Shown here one piece after another: positions 27,934-37,031 of a stretch of DNA of 64,000 nucleotides. Made by a program: the position numbers and the translations under genes. Origin of the DNA: Halomicrobium zhouii (GTDB lineage: Archaea; Halobacteriota; Halobacteria; Halobacteriales; Haloarculaceae); assembly GCF_900114435.1 (NCBI RefSeq), contig NZ_FOZK01000001.1:558001-622000 (forward strand), given 5' to 3'. The stretch's first letter is position 1. The number at the start of each line of letters is the position of its first letter. The notes under the pieces were generated by a model. That model did not search any database. It saw only the letters and a list, made by a program, of their open reading frames with translations, and was not told the origin of the DNA.

Positions 27934-29553
27934 TCACCTGAGCGCGACGACCAGCAACAGCAACCCACCGAGGACGGCGACCAGGCCGAGCGCCACGGGC
28001 CCGGTGCCGGCGTCGACGGCGCCGACCCGGCTGACGAGCAGCGCGACGCCGGCGCCGACTACACCGACGGCGAGAGTCCCGGTCGCGTGGACGAGTTCGG
28101 CGCGGCGGGTGTTCGCCAGGCGGCCGACCTCCTGGCCCAGCGTCACGCCGAACTCGCCGGCGTCCCAGACGAGGACGGCGGCGACGAGGGCACCCAGGAC
28201 GAGGAGGTTCGAGACGTCGAGGACGCCGGCGAAGGCGGCGGTGTTGAACAGCGCCAGGCTGGCGATGGTGACGCCGGCGGTCCGCCCCTCGACGTAGCCC
28301 GTGGCGAGGACGGCCCAGAGCGCGCTCACGGCCACCGTCGCGAGGAAGAGCAGCGCTGCCGCGGCGGCGACGCCGATGGTCGTGAAGCCGTAGACGTTGA
28401 TCACGGGAGTGACTACTTCTCTGAACTGGGTCGAGAACTGGCCGGGGAGCTGTCCGGCGACCCACGCGACGGCCTCGAACAGGACGTCGTCGGAGACGGC
28501 GAACGCCAGCGCGACCACGCCCACCCCGCCGGCGAAGGGGGCGAGCACGCTCCCGATGCGGTCGGGCGAGCTCTGGACGAGCCGCCGCAGCAGCCAGACG
28601 ACGCCGGCGACGGCGACGCCACAGACGATCACCCACCAGGCCAGCGAGCGGAGCGCGGGGCTGGCGGTGACGGCGAGCACGACGTCGTACAGTCCCGATC
28701 CGAGTGCGGCCCGCAGCTGGCGGGGCGGGACGGCGAGGTGGACGATGGCGGCGATCGGGACCGCCGCGAGGACGACGAGGCCCGCCCACAGCAGTCGTCG
28801 CTGTCCCGCCTCGATGCGTTCGCGGTAGTCGTCTCCGGTCTCGTTCTCGGGGAGGAGCTCGGTGATCGGCAGCGCGTGGACTCCCCGGTGGGCAGCCAGC
28901 AGGGCGGCGCCGGCCATCACCGCGAACGTGGGCAAGTGCGGTCCGAGCGGGTCGGGCTGGAAGAACAGGCTCGTGATCTCCCGGAGGACGTCGCCGACGA
29001 CGGTCTGTATCCCCGGACCGGCGTCGTTCGATTCGAGGAAGCGCAACGCGGCGCTGCCGGCGAGCAGTATGGCGAGACAGAACGGCACGACCGCGGTCCG
29101 GACTGCCGTCGTCGTCGCGTCTTCGAGCGTGTCGGCGTCGAGGACGCCCCGCGTCGCGGTCGTCGCGCCGAAGACGGCCGCGACGGCGCCGGTGACGACC
29201 GCCGCCCGCGCGGTGAGCGCGATGACCGTCCCGGGGACGTCGGCGGCAGACGGGACCGGGAAGAGCCCGCCGGCGAGTACCAGCACCGTCCCGGCGGTCG
29301 CGGCCACGATGCCGATACCGACCGGGAGAACCAGCACGCTGGCCAGCACGCTACCGGCGGCCTCGTGGCGCTTCCAGCCCGACGCCCAGACGACGCCGGC
29401 GAGCGTGACGGCCCCCATCGCGCCGAGGAGGGCCGGCCAGACGACGTCCGCGGCGCGGACGAGCGCCGCGGCGGTGAGGACGCTCGCGAGGACGACGACG
29501 AGCGTGCTCGTGCGGGTCGGCTGCGGGTCGTCGACGGCGTCGTGTCCGGTCAT
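27934..29553 (-). CDS. Multi-pass membrane protein of the MoxR/DUF58 locus
   Basis: A 539-residue protein with about twelve to fourteen hydrophobic helices and only short loops, of the haloarchaeal DUF7519 type. There are no enzymatic motifs. The ATG at 29553 overlaps the stop of the DUF58 gene by four bases, which argues against the longer frame upstream. It is the last gene of a four-gene operon (transglutaminase-like, small membrane protein, DUF58, this gene). Its role is probably structural within the same membrane complex; this is inferred from coupling alone. Confidence 0.8.
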   Translation of the reverse strand: MTGHDAVDDPQPTRTSTLVVVLASVLTAAALVRAADVVWPALLGAMGAVTLAGVVWASGWKRHEAAGSVLASVLVLPVGIGIVAATAGTVLVLAGGLFPVPSAADVPGTVIALTARAAVVTGAVAAVFGATTATRGVLDADTLEDATTTAVRTAVVPFCLAILLAGSAALRFLESNDAGPGIQTVVGDVLREITSLFFQPDPLGPHLPTFAVMAGAALLAAHRGVHALPITELLPENETGDDYRERIEAGQRRLLWAGLVVLAAVPIAAIVHLAVPPRQLRAALGSGLYDVVLAVTASPALRSLAWWVIVCGVAVAGVVWLLRRLVQSSPDRIGSVLAPFAGGVGVVALAFAVSDDVLFEAVAWVAGQLPGQFSTQFREVVTPVINVYGFTTIGVAAAAALLFLATVAVSALWAVLATGYVEGRTAGVTIASLALFNTAAFAGVLDVSNLLVLGALVAAVLVWDAGEFGVTLGQEVGRLANTRRAELVHATGTLAVGVVGAGVALLVSRVGAVDAGTGPVALGLVAVLGGLLLLVVALR

Positions 29554-31013
29554 GCTTTGAAGAGGTCCGCGAGCGACGCTCGCAGGGCGATGTCGATCGG
29601 TTCGTCCAGGTCCCAGTCGATGCACGTCGCGCCGGCCAGTTCGACCGACTGGATGCGCAGGTCGCGCTCCAGCCCGACGACGGACTGGCCCAGCCCGCCG
29701 CCGTGCGTGACGTCGGGGCTGACCACCGTCGTCGGGTAGCCCCGCGCGGCCAGGCTCTGGGTCAGCGTGACCGGCCAGTCGTCGACGAACGGCGAGAAGA
29801 GGACGACCTGGGCCGTCGGCGGCAGGCGCGCCAGCAGTCGGCGGGCGGATTCGTCGACGTGTGGCGCCTCGCCGCCGTCTGCAGCGGGTACCGTCTCGTC
29901 GTCTGTCTCCGGGGAGGGAGGCGAGTCGGTTTCCGGGTCCGTCCGGGCGCTGGCTTCCGCTTCGGTCCCGCTTTCCCTGCGGCTCGCGGGTCGCTCCGCT
30001 CCCCGTTCGCTCGTCCCACGGGCCTCGCTTCGCTCGCCCCGTGCCACAGCCGCCTGTATCCCGTCGAACACCTGCGACACCCGCGCGGCCGTGCCGCCGT
30101 CACCGCCGGGGTCGACCCAGACCAGGTCGTCGGGGTCCAGGCCACCGACGACGTCGTCGGCGTCGAGGCCGACGGCGACGACGCTGGCGACGACGCTCGT
30201 CCGGCCCAGCGCGTCGAAGAGTCGTTCGGCGGCGTAGGCGCCCAGTTCCGCCCCCGTCGGGTAACCGGCGTCGGGAGTGACCCGCGTGACGGGGCGGGCG
30301 TCGACGACCAGAACCGTGCGGACGGCCTGTTCCTCGCGGTACTGGACGGTCGTGAGCTCGTTCGTCTTGGCGAAGCGTCGCCAGTCGATGCGGGAGACGG
30401 GGTCGCCGGACTGGTAGTTGCGCGTCGCGTGGAACTCCAGGCCGCTCCCGCCGCTGTCGGTGGGGAGCGTCCCGGCCCGCGGCAGCGTCGCGTCCGCGAG
30501 TGGGACTTCGGAGACGACGTTGGCGCAGGTGACCGAGGCGTCGCCCGCGGCGTCGAGCGTCGCGGTGGCGACGGCCGTCGCCGCCAGCGGCCGCACACGG
30601 GCGACCGGGTCGTCGAAGGCGAAGGTGCCGCGCTTGGCCAGTAGCGAGTACCGGACGGTGACGGAGTCGCCGGGCCGGAGCGACTCGCAGGCCCGCGGCG
30701 ACCCGTCGACGACGGTGAGTTCGCCGGGGACGCCGTCGACGATGCGGACGTCGGTTAGCGCCGCGTCGCCGTCGTTGGTCACCGTGAGTGCGACGTCGAC
30801 GGCCTCTCCCGGCGTCGGGTTGCCCGTCTCGACGACGCGTTCGGCGCGGAGGCTCGCTCCCGGCGGGACCCGGGCGACGGCGCCGTACAGCACGTAGGCG
30901 AGCGGGACGGCCGTCGCCGCGAGCAGGAACGGTTCGGCGGCGAGCAGCCCGACGCTCACGAGCGTCAGCGCGCCGACGAGCGCGACGCCCCAGCGGCCGA
31001 CGCGCTCGCTCAT
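29550..31013 (-). CDS. DUF58 domain protein (VWA-like, membrane anchored)
   Basis: A 487-residue protein: two N-terminal membrane helices (about 8-28 and 30-48), a CARDB/immunoglobulin-like region (55-160), then the DUF58 core with SGLEFHATRNYQSGDPVSRIDWRR split motif around residues 189-212 (key residues Y200, D204, D209, W210, R211) and a von Willebrand A-like segment starting at TVLVVDARP. DUF58 proteins partner with MoxR ATPases. A region around residues 318-375 is low-complexity (ARGERSEARGTSERGAERP) and its DNA is a run of GC-rich GCGAGCGAAGCGAG-like near-palindromes, suggesting an in-frame insertion. Starts and stops overlap both neighbours. Confidence 0.9.
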   Translation of the reverse strand: MSERVGRWGVALVGALTLVSVGLLAAEPFLLAATAVPLAYVLYGAVARVPPGASLRAERVVETGNPTPGEAVDVALTVTNDGDAALTDVRIVDGVPGELTVVDGSPRACESLRPGDSVTVRYSLLAKRGTFAFDDPVARVRPLAATAVATATLDAAGDASVTCANVVSEVPLADATLPRAGTLPTDSGGSGLEFHATRNYQSGDPVSRIDWRRFAKTNELTTVQYREEQAVRTVLVVDARPVTRVTPDAGYPTGAELGAYAAERLFDALGRTSVVASVVAVGLDADDVVGGLDPDDLVWVDPGGDGGTAARVSQVFDGIQAAVARGERSEARGTSERGAERPASRRESGTEAEASARTDPETDSPPSPETDDETVPAADGGEAPHVDESARRLLARLPPTAQVVLFSPFVDDWPVTLTQSLAARGYPTTVVSPDVTHGGGLGQSVVGLERDLRIQSVELAGATCIDWDLDEPIDIALRASLADLFKA

Positions 31014-31645
31014 CGCTCGCCTCCTGCCGGGTCGTCACCGACCAGTCGCGCGGCCGCCCGGACGGCCGACTCGAACCGCCGCTGGCGCTCGCCCTCCGGG
31101 TCGAGCCAGAGGCGCAGTCGTGACCACAGCGAGTGAGTCGGCCCGTCGTCGTCGGCGAGCGTGGCCGCCGCGGTCCGGTCGTCGGTCCACTCGCCGGTCC
31201 GGACGGCGGTGCGCGCCTCCGCCACCGAACACCCCACGGAGCGAGCGTAGGCGCGGGCCACGGTCTCCCCGAGGCGGTCGTGGACGTGCCGGTTCGCGCC
31301 GTCGTTCCCCCGGACGGCGGCGTCGATATCTCGTTCGATTCCCGCCGCCGTCAGGCGCTGGCGCCCGCTCGTGACCGACTCCGGCGGGCCGGCGGTCGCC
31401 GCGTCGAAGGCGTCGGCCTCGCCGCTCGCGGAGGCAGTCGCTCGCCAGCTCACCACCGACACGAACAGCCCGACGACGGCGCTCGCCAGGAGCAACAGCT
31501 GTCGCCGGTCGACCTCCCCCAGCGCACTCGCGAGGCCGGCGAGCGGCCCGATGGCCTCGACGACGCCGGAGGCGAACACCGCGACGGCCGCCAGTACCGT
31601 CGCCAGCGTACCGAGCGCGCCGAAGAGGAGGACCCGCGGTCGCAT
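31010..31645 (-). CDS. Small membrane protein of the DUF58/transglutaminase operon
   Basis: A 211-residue protein with two N-terminal membrane helices (about 6-28 and 48-68) and a cytoplasmic helical domain rich in Arg and Asp. It resembles the haloarchaeal DUF7269 type, always found between the transglutaminase-like and DUF58 genes. Overlaps of the start and stop with neighbours indicate coupled translation. No catalytic motif is visible. Confidence 0.78.
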   Translation of the reverse strand: MRPRVLLFGALGTLATVLAAVAVFASGVVEAIGPLAGLASALGEVDRRQLLLLASAVVGLFVSVVSWRATASASGEADAFDAATAGPPESVTSGRQRLTAAGIERDIDAAVRGNDGANRHVHDRLGETVARAYARSVGCSVAEARTAVRTGEWTDDRTAAATLADDDGPTHSLWSRLRLWLDPEGERQRRFESAVRAAARLVGDDPAGGER

Positions 31646-34509
31646 CAGTCGGCCACCCCCGCGTCGGTTCCGCTGGGATCAGCCTCGGCGTCCCCGTCAG
31701 TCCCGTCCCCGTCAGTCGCGTCCCCGTCGCCTGCGTCGTTCGCCGCCGCGGCGTCGGCAGCCTCGACCGCAGCCTCGATGGCCTCGGCCGCCGATTCGAC
31801 GCCGGGCGCGCGCTCGTCCGGGTCGCGCTGGCCGTACTCGACGGCACGGAACGCGTCCCGGAGCCGTTCGACCTCGGCCTCGGGGAGGCCGTCGACGGCG
31901 ACGGCGTGGGCGGCTATCTCGCCCGGCGTCCGGGTGTGCGGTCGCCGGATCGAGACGGCGTCGAGGAACCGACCCCACGACTCCCGGATCGTCGCGTGGG
32001 CGTCTCCGGCGTACCCGCCGTCGTCGCCGTTGGAGACGACGCTGGCGACGCCCAGGTCCTCGACTGGCGTGCGTGCTTCCGCGACCCGGTCACGGAGCCA
32101 CGCCCGCAACGCGTCGAGCAGGTCCGCGACGTCGCGGCGCCCCTCGACGAGCGCGCGCAGGTGGTCGACGGTGAGGCGTGCCCGCTCCGCGAGGCGGGCG
32201 AGCGCGGTGTCGGCGGCGCCGCCGACGGCGACGACAGCCCCGACGACCCACTGGCCGGCGAGCCAGGCCCAGTGACGGCCGCTACTCGGGTCGACGTCGT
32301 ACCTGCCCGCCGCGGCGACGACGCCGCCGACGAGGAGGCCCACTGCCAGGCCGACCAGCCCGAGATTCAGGAACAGGCCGTCGTACGTCGTGCCCCGACG
32401 CTGCCCGTACTTCGTGACTTCGACGGTGGCCCCGGACGCGAAGGGGAGCGTCGCCGTGGCCGTCCCGTCGACGCCCGTCGTCGCGACCCGCTCGCCGTCG
32501 ACGATGACGTTGGCGCCGGGCGCCGGGTCGCCGTCCACGGTCGCGTCGACCGCGACGCCGGTAAAGGGCAGCGCGAGCGGGGCGGTCGGTTCGGTGGTGA
32601 CGTTCAGTCGCGCCAGGTCGAGCGTCGTCTCGCCGGTGACGGAGCCGCGTTCGACGGCCAGCGTCACGTTCCCGGGTTCGGTCGGGAGCTTCACGTCCGC
32701 CCGGCCGTCCCGGTTAGTCCGGGCGACTTCCTCGCCGTCGAGGGTGACCGGGGCGTCACGGACGGGGACGTCGTCGACGAACGCCGTCACGGTCACCGTC
32801 TCGCCGGTGACGGCGTCGCCGGTCACCGTCACCGTCGCGTTCGTCGACAGGGTGAACGTCGTCGAGGCGTTGGCTTGCACTCCGTCGACGGCGAAGAGGC
32901 GTCCGTCCTCGCCCCGGGGGACGACGGGTGCGACGAGCCCGGCATTCTGGGCGTCGACGACGGAGACGTTCAACTGCTCGGCGTAGGGAACCTCACCGAC
33001 GACGGTGCCGTCCGGTCCGGTCTGGCCGATAGACTCGCCGTTGAACAGGACGGTGACGCCGGGCATGAGCCGGCCGTCGCGGACGGTGACCTCGACCGTC
33101 GCGCCGGGGGCGGCCGAGCGGTTGAGCGTGACGAAGTACTCGCCGGCCTCGCGCTGTCGGTCGGCCGTCCCGTCGCCGCCGCCCTCGCCGTCACCGCTCC
33201 CTGGCCCGGTCTCGTCGCCCTCGCCGTCGGTGCTCCCAGTCGGCGTGGGCGTGTCCGTCGGCGTCCCGGTCGGCGTCGCCGGTCCTGAACCGTCGGCCGT
33301 CTCCGTGCCGGTGCTTCCGTCGGTATCGTCGGGCGTCGGCGTCGCGCCGGGCGTGGGGGTCGCCTCGGGCGACGGCGTCTCGAAGGATTCGCCGGTCTGG
33401 TTCTCCAGCGATTCCTGCTCCTGCTGGAGTCGCTCGCTGGCCGGCGTCGGGTCGAACTGCACCCAGCCGACGTCGGGGAAGTACACCTCGACCCAGGCGT
33501 GGGCGTTCATCCCGCGGACGGTGTAGGTGTCCTCGTCGACGGGCTGGCCGGTGGAGTAGCCGACGACGTAGCGGGCCGGGACGTCCTGGCTCCGGAGCAT
33601 GGCCACCATCGAGGTGGCGAAGTACTCGCAGTAGCCCGCGTCCATCTCGAAGACGAACTCGCTGGCGACGTCGTCGTCGGGCGGTCGGCTCACGTTCAGC
33701 GAGTACTCCTTGTTCGACTCCAGCCAGGCCTCGATCCGGGTTGCCCGTTCGTAGGGCGTCGAGGCGCCGTCTGTTATCTGACTCGTCTTCGCCCCGAGGC
33801 GTCCCTCGGTGCTGGCCGGCAACTGGGTGTATCGCTCCTCGATCTCGGTGGGGTAGTCGGTGCCGGCGGTCCGGAGCAGGTTCTCGTCCGACGGCGGTCG
33901 GTCGCTCACGCCACGATAGGTCGTCCCGGGGCCGAGCGCCGCCTCGGCCTGGACGGCGCCGCCGTCGGTGACCAGCAGGTTCTCACGCGAGACCGTCTCC
34001 GGGCGCCAGACGGTCGGGAGCGACCTCGCAGTGCGGTTGAGCTCTACCTCGTAGGTCACCTCGCGGCCGTCGGGGCCGCGCGTCTCGATGGACCCGTTGT
34101 ACGGTCGGGTCTCGCCGTCCTGTCTCCAGCCGACGCCCGTATAGTTGCCGTAGGCGCCGGTGCGCCAGTACGCTGGGTCGGTGCTCCGGACGACGAAGTG
34201 TATCTCGGCGTTCTGGGACTGCAGTGCGTTCTGGCCGCCGAGCGACCCGCCGACGTTCGTTTGCTGGCCGGGACTCAGCGCGCCCATACTGCCGCCGCCG
34301 GGGCCGGCCGTCGAGACGCCGCCCCCGCCGCCGGAGCCGGCGGGAATCGGGACCAGCGACTCGACCGGGCTCTGGGTGCCCGCCGGTGCGAGCACCGGGA
34401 GGGCCGAGGACGCGACCAGCACGGCGAGCAGCGAGACCAGGACGAGAAGCACTCGCGAGTAGTCGCGCGAGCCGTCGAGGTCGGGAAACGGAGAATCGTC
34501 AGTAGACAT
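31645..34509 (-). CDS. Transglutaminase-like (TgpA-type) membrane protein
   Basis: A 954-residue protein with one N-terminal membrane helix (about 19-42), an extracellular region, and a transglutaminase-like core with the Cys-His-Asp triad in AGYCEYFATSMVAMLR, MNAHAWVEVYFP and VQFDPTP (residues near 292, 328 and 347). After it come a Thr/Pro/Gly/Asp-rich linker (PTGTPTDTPTPTG), several Ig-like carboxypeptidase-regulatory repeats, a second membrane segment (near 738-760) and a cytoplasmic DUF4129-like tail (EYGQRDPDERAPG). This matches cell-surface transglutaminase/protease proteins paired with DUF58 and MoxR. Substrate unknown; crosslinking or processing of surface proteins is plausible. First gene of the operon. 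Confidence 0.88.
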   Translation of the reverse strand: MSTDDSPFPDLDGSRDYSRVLLVLVSLLAVLVASSALPVLAPAGTQSPVESLVPIPAGSGGGGGVSTAGPGGGSMGALSPGQQTNVGGSLGGQNALQSQNAEIHFVVRSTDPAYWRTGAYGNYTGVGWRQDGETRPYNGSIETRGPDGREVTYEVELNRTARSLPTVWRPETVSRENLLVTDGGAVQAEAALGPGTTYRGVSDRPPSDENLLRTAGTDYPTEIEERYTQLPASTEGRLGAKTSQITDGASTPYERATRIEAWLESNKEYSLNVSRPPDDDVASEFVFEMDAGYCEYFATSMVAMLRSQDVPARYVVGYSTGQPVDEDTYTVRGMNAHAWVEVYFPDVGWVQFDPTPASERLQQEQESLENQTGESFETPSPEATPTPGATPTPDDTDGSTGTETADGSGPATPTGTPTDTPTPTGSTDGEGDETGPGSGDGEGGGDGTADRQREAGEYFVTLNRSAAPGATVEVTVRDGRLMPGVTVLFNGESIGQTGPDGTVVGEVPYAEQLNVSVVDAQNAGLVAPVVPRGEDGRLFAVDGVQANASTTFTLSTNATVTVTGDAVTGETVTVTAFVDDVPVRDAPVTLDGEEVARTNRDGRADVKLPTEPGNVTLAVERGSVTGETTLDLARLNVTTEPTAPLALPFTGVAVDATVDGDPAPGANVIVDGERVATTGVDGTATATLPFASGATVEVTKYGQRRGTTYDGLFLNLGLVGLAVGLLVGGVVAAAGRYDVDPSSGRHWAWLAGQWVVGAVVAVGGAADTALARLAERARLTVDHLRALVEGRRDVADLLDALRAWLRDRVAEARTPVEDLGVASVVSNGDDGGYAGDAHATIRESWGRFLDAVSIRRPHTRTPGEIAAHAVAVDGLPEAEVERLRDAFRAVEYGQRDPDERAPGVESAAEAIEAAVEAADAAAANDAGDGDATDGDGTDGDAEADPSGTDAGVAD

Positions 34510-35420
34510 GCCTCAGAGGGATGATAATCGACGGATCGCACGGAAGGCGTTGGGGGACTGCACTCGTGATAGTTCGTTTGGTTCTCGGCGGGCAATAAAT
34601 GTAGCCGTCTGTGAGTGACCGGTTCGGGACCGAGGACGCGGCGACGGTGGGGCCGAGACCGGCGTGGTGACGTCAGCAGTCGACCGGACGACGACGGAGT
34701 CCGTCGACGGGTACGAGCCATGAGCCGAGCTGTAGCGGTCCTGCGAGGCCAGTAGTATCAAATTCACGTGTACAAATTTACGCTGTCAATTCTGGTACCT
34801 GGCGAGCTGCCGGATGGTGATCGTGCCTGAGACGACTTACACGCTCCCGGCCGACGACGCGCTGACTAACTCCGGTGAATACTGCTCTCTCAGGTGGTCT
34901 CGTGGCTGGTATGCGTCTCGACTTCGTCACTCTGGGCGACCTGCCTCGCACGTTCACGATCGGTGTGCTGATGGGGGTCGTTCGCCGACAGTAAGCGCGT
35001 GGGCGGTCTCTGTGGGATTTTCCGTTCGCTTGCCCGTTCTTGCGGTCGTCTCTCTTTCCAGCCCGGGGCGGACTCTCGGAGTAGCATAGAATTTCTGTGT
35101 ATTTGGAAGTCCTATTTGTTGTATGATAATTGTGTGGTCCGGCGCGGTTCCGTTCGGCAGTGGCCCGTTGTCGACGTCGACGGTGGCGCCTACTGCCTGG
35201 TGGACGTCACCACCTGACGCGTCACCGACGACGAGGGCGTCTCGAGAGCGGACAGTGCGAACGTCACTCAGTCCAACCGGCTGGTTGGTGACGGTCAGTG
35301 ACGGGACTTCGGCCTGGGGTCGTTCTCGCTTCCGAACCGCTCACTTTCCACGTCTCCCACACTACTAAAATTATATTGAGGGAAATATATTTCAAGTTCG
35401 TCTGCATTAGTCCGAACCGC
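34510..35420. other. Large gap before GH43 gene, no gene recognised
   Basis: A 911-base region. Several short frames (34814-35089, 34999-35217) lack acidic composition and known motifs and are not accepted. AT-rich patches occur at 34750-34790 and 35090-35130. An AT-rich stretch at 35363-35395 (AAAATTATATTG, GAAATATATTTC) is likely to hold the GH43 promoter; GAAATATATTTC at 35381-35392 is a perfect 12-bp palindrome. Confidence 0.5.
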
Positions 35421-37031
35421 ATGACAGACAGTCATGACGATCCGCAGATAGAGCGACGTAGCGTCCTGAAATCACTCGGCGCAGGGGCACTCGGTGCGGC
35501 CGGGGCGGCCGTCTCGACCGGTTCGGCGACGGCAGACCCGAGCGATACCCACTACCACAACCCGCTGTACGGACCGGACTTCGCCGACCCGACGATCCAT
35601 CGGGCCGACGACGGGACCTATTGGACGTACGCTTCGAACATGAGCTACAACGACGACGCCGACGAGCGGCTGGTGCCCATCCTCTCCTCGCAGGACCTGG
35701 TCAACTGGACGGACGAGGGGGACGCGTTCGACTCCAGGCCCGGGTGGCTGTACGGGTCGATCTGGGCGCCGGACGTTCACTACCACGACGGCCAGTGGGT
35801 GCTGTTTTACTCCCTCTGGCCGCGAGGGGACGACGACAGTCAGGTGCCAGGCATCGGCGTCGCGACGTCCGACACGCCCGACGGCCCATTCACGGACCAC
35901 GGGGAGATCCTCTCCAACCCGGACCACCCCTACCCGGGCAACACCATCGACCCGTACTTCGTCTACCAGAACGGGACGCCGTACCTCTTCTGGGCCAACT
36001 TCGCCGGCGTCTACGTGGTGGAACTCACCCCCGATCTCCAGGACTTCCACTCGGGGACGTTCGACCAGATCGCCGGGAGCGCCTACGAGGGGACGGTCAT
36101 CTTCCAGCGGGGCGACTACTGGTACTTCTTCGGCTCGACCGGCGACTGCTGTGACGGGTTCGACAGCACGTACGAGATCGAAGTCGGGCGCTCGGAGAAC
36201 TTCCTCGGGCCGTACCACGACATGAACGGGACCCCGATACTCGACCGCGACGAGTGGAACGCGGGTCCGACGCACCTCGGGGACAACGATCGCTTCGTCG
36301 CGCCGGGTCACGGCGACGTGACGGTCGCGGACGACGGCTCCTGGTGGTTCGTCTATCACGCCTACGACACCCAGGGCCCGGAGTTCGCTGGCGAGTACGG
36401 CTGGCCGCCCGCGCGCCAGCTCTTCCTGGACCCGATCCAGTGGGAGAACGGCTGGCCGGTGATCGGCTGCGACGGCACGCCGTCCCTCGAGATGCCCAAT
36501 CCCGGCCAGGGCGGCTACTGCGGTGGCGGTGGCAGTGGCGGCGACGGTGGAAGCGGCGGCGACGGTGGTAGCGGAGGAAGCGGCGGCAGCGGTGGCGGTT
36601 CGATTTCGACCGGCACTTACCGGATAACGAACGTCAACAGCGGCCTGTTTCTGGAAGTCGCCAGCGCCGGAACGAGTGACGGCGACAACGTCCGGCAGTA
36701 CTCGGACACGGGTCACGCGTGCCAGACCTGGGACGTGAGCCAGAACGACGACGGGACCTACACCCTGGCAAACGGCCACAGCGGCCTGTTCCTGGAAGTC
36801 GCGAGCGCCTCGACCGACCAGGGGGCGAACGTCCGGCAGTACTCGGACACGAATCACGCGTGTCAGACCTGGGACGTCGTCGACAACGGTGACGGGACCT
36901 ATCGACTGGTCAACGGCCACAGCGGCCACGTGGCCGACGTCGAAGACTCCTCGACGAGCGACGGCGGGAACGTCATCCAGTACGGCTGGTGGGAGGGCGA
37001 CAACCAGAAGTGGTACTTCGACCCGGTCTGA
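35421..37031 (+). CDS. Secreted GH43-type glycoside hydrolase with ricin-type lectin domain
   Basis: A 536-residue Tat-exported enzyme. The twin-arginine motif RRSVLKS (residues 12-18) precedes a hydrophobic stretch and an Ala-rich cleavage region (about 35-40). Residues 45-365 form a five-bladed propeller of the GH43 (arabinanase/arabinofuranosidase/xylosidase) type, with the acidic triad Asp56 (ADPTIH), Asp177 (NTIDPYF) and Glu223 (AYEGTV). A Gly/Ser linker at about 367-393 leads to three ricin-like beta-trefoil repeats (CBM13) with CQTWDV twice and a final NQKWYF. It probably cuts arabinan or another plant or algal polysaccharide outside the cell; the exact substrate is uncertain. No partner genes lie beside it. 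Confidence 0.88.
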   Translation: MTDSHDDPQIERRSVLKSLGAGALGAAGAAVSTGSATADPSDTHYHNPLYGPDFADPTIHRADDGTYWTYASNMSYNDDADERLVPILSSQDLVNWTDEGDAFDSRPGWLYGSIWAPDVHYHDGQWVLFYSLWPRGDDDSQVPGIGVATSDTPDGPFTDHGEILSNPDHPYPGNTIDPYFVYQNGTPYLFWANFAGVYVVELTPDLQDFHSGTFDQIAGSAYEGTVIFQRGDYWYFFGSTGDCCDGFDSTYEIEVGRSENFLGPYHDMNGTPILDRDEWNAGPTHLGDNDRFVAPGHGDVTVADDGSWWFVYHAYDTQGPEFAGEYGWPPARQLFLDPIQWENGWPVIGCDGTPSLEMPNPGQGGYCGGGGSGGDGGSGGDGGSGGSGGSGGGSISTGTYRITNVNSGLFLEVASAGTSDGDNVRQYSDTGHACQTWDVSQNDDGTYTLANGHSGLFLEVASASTDQGANVRQYSDTNHACQTWDVVDNGDGTYRLVNGHSGHVADVEDSSTSDGGNVIQYGWWEGDNQKWYFDPV

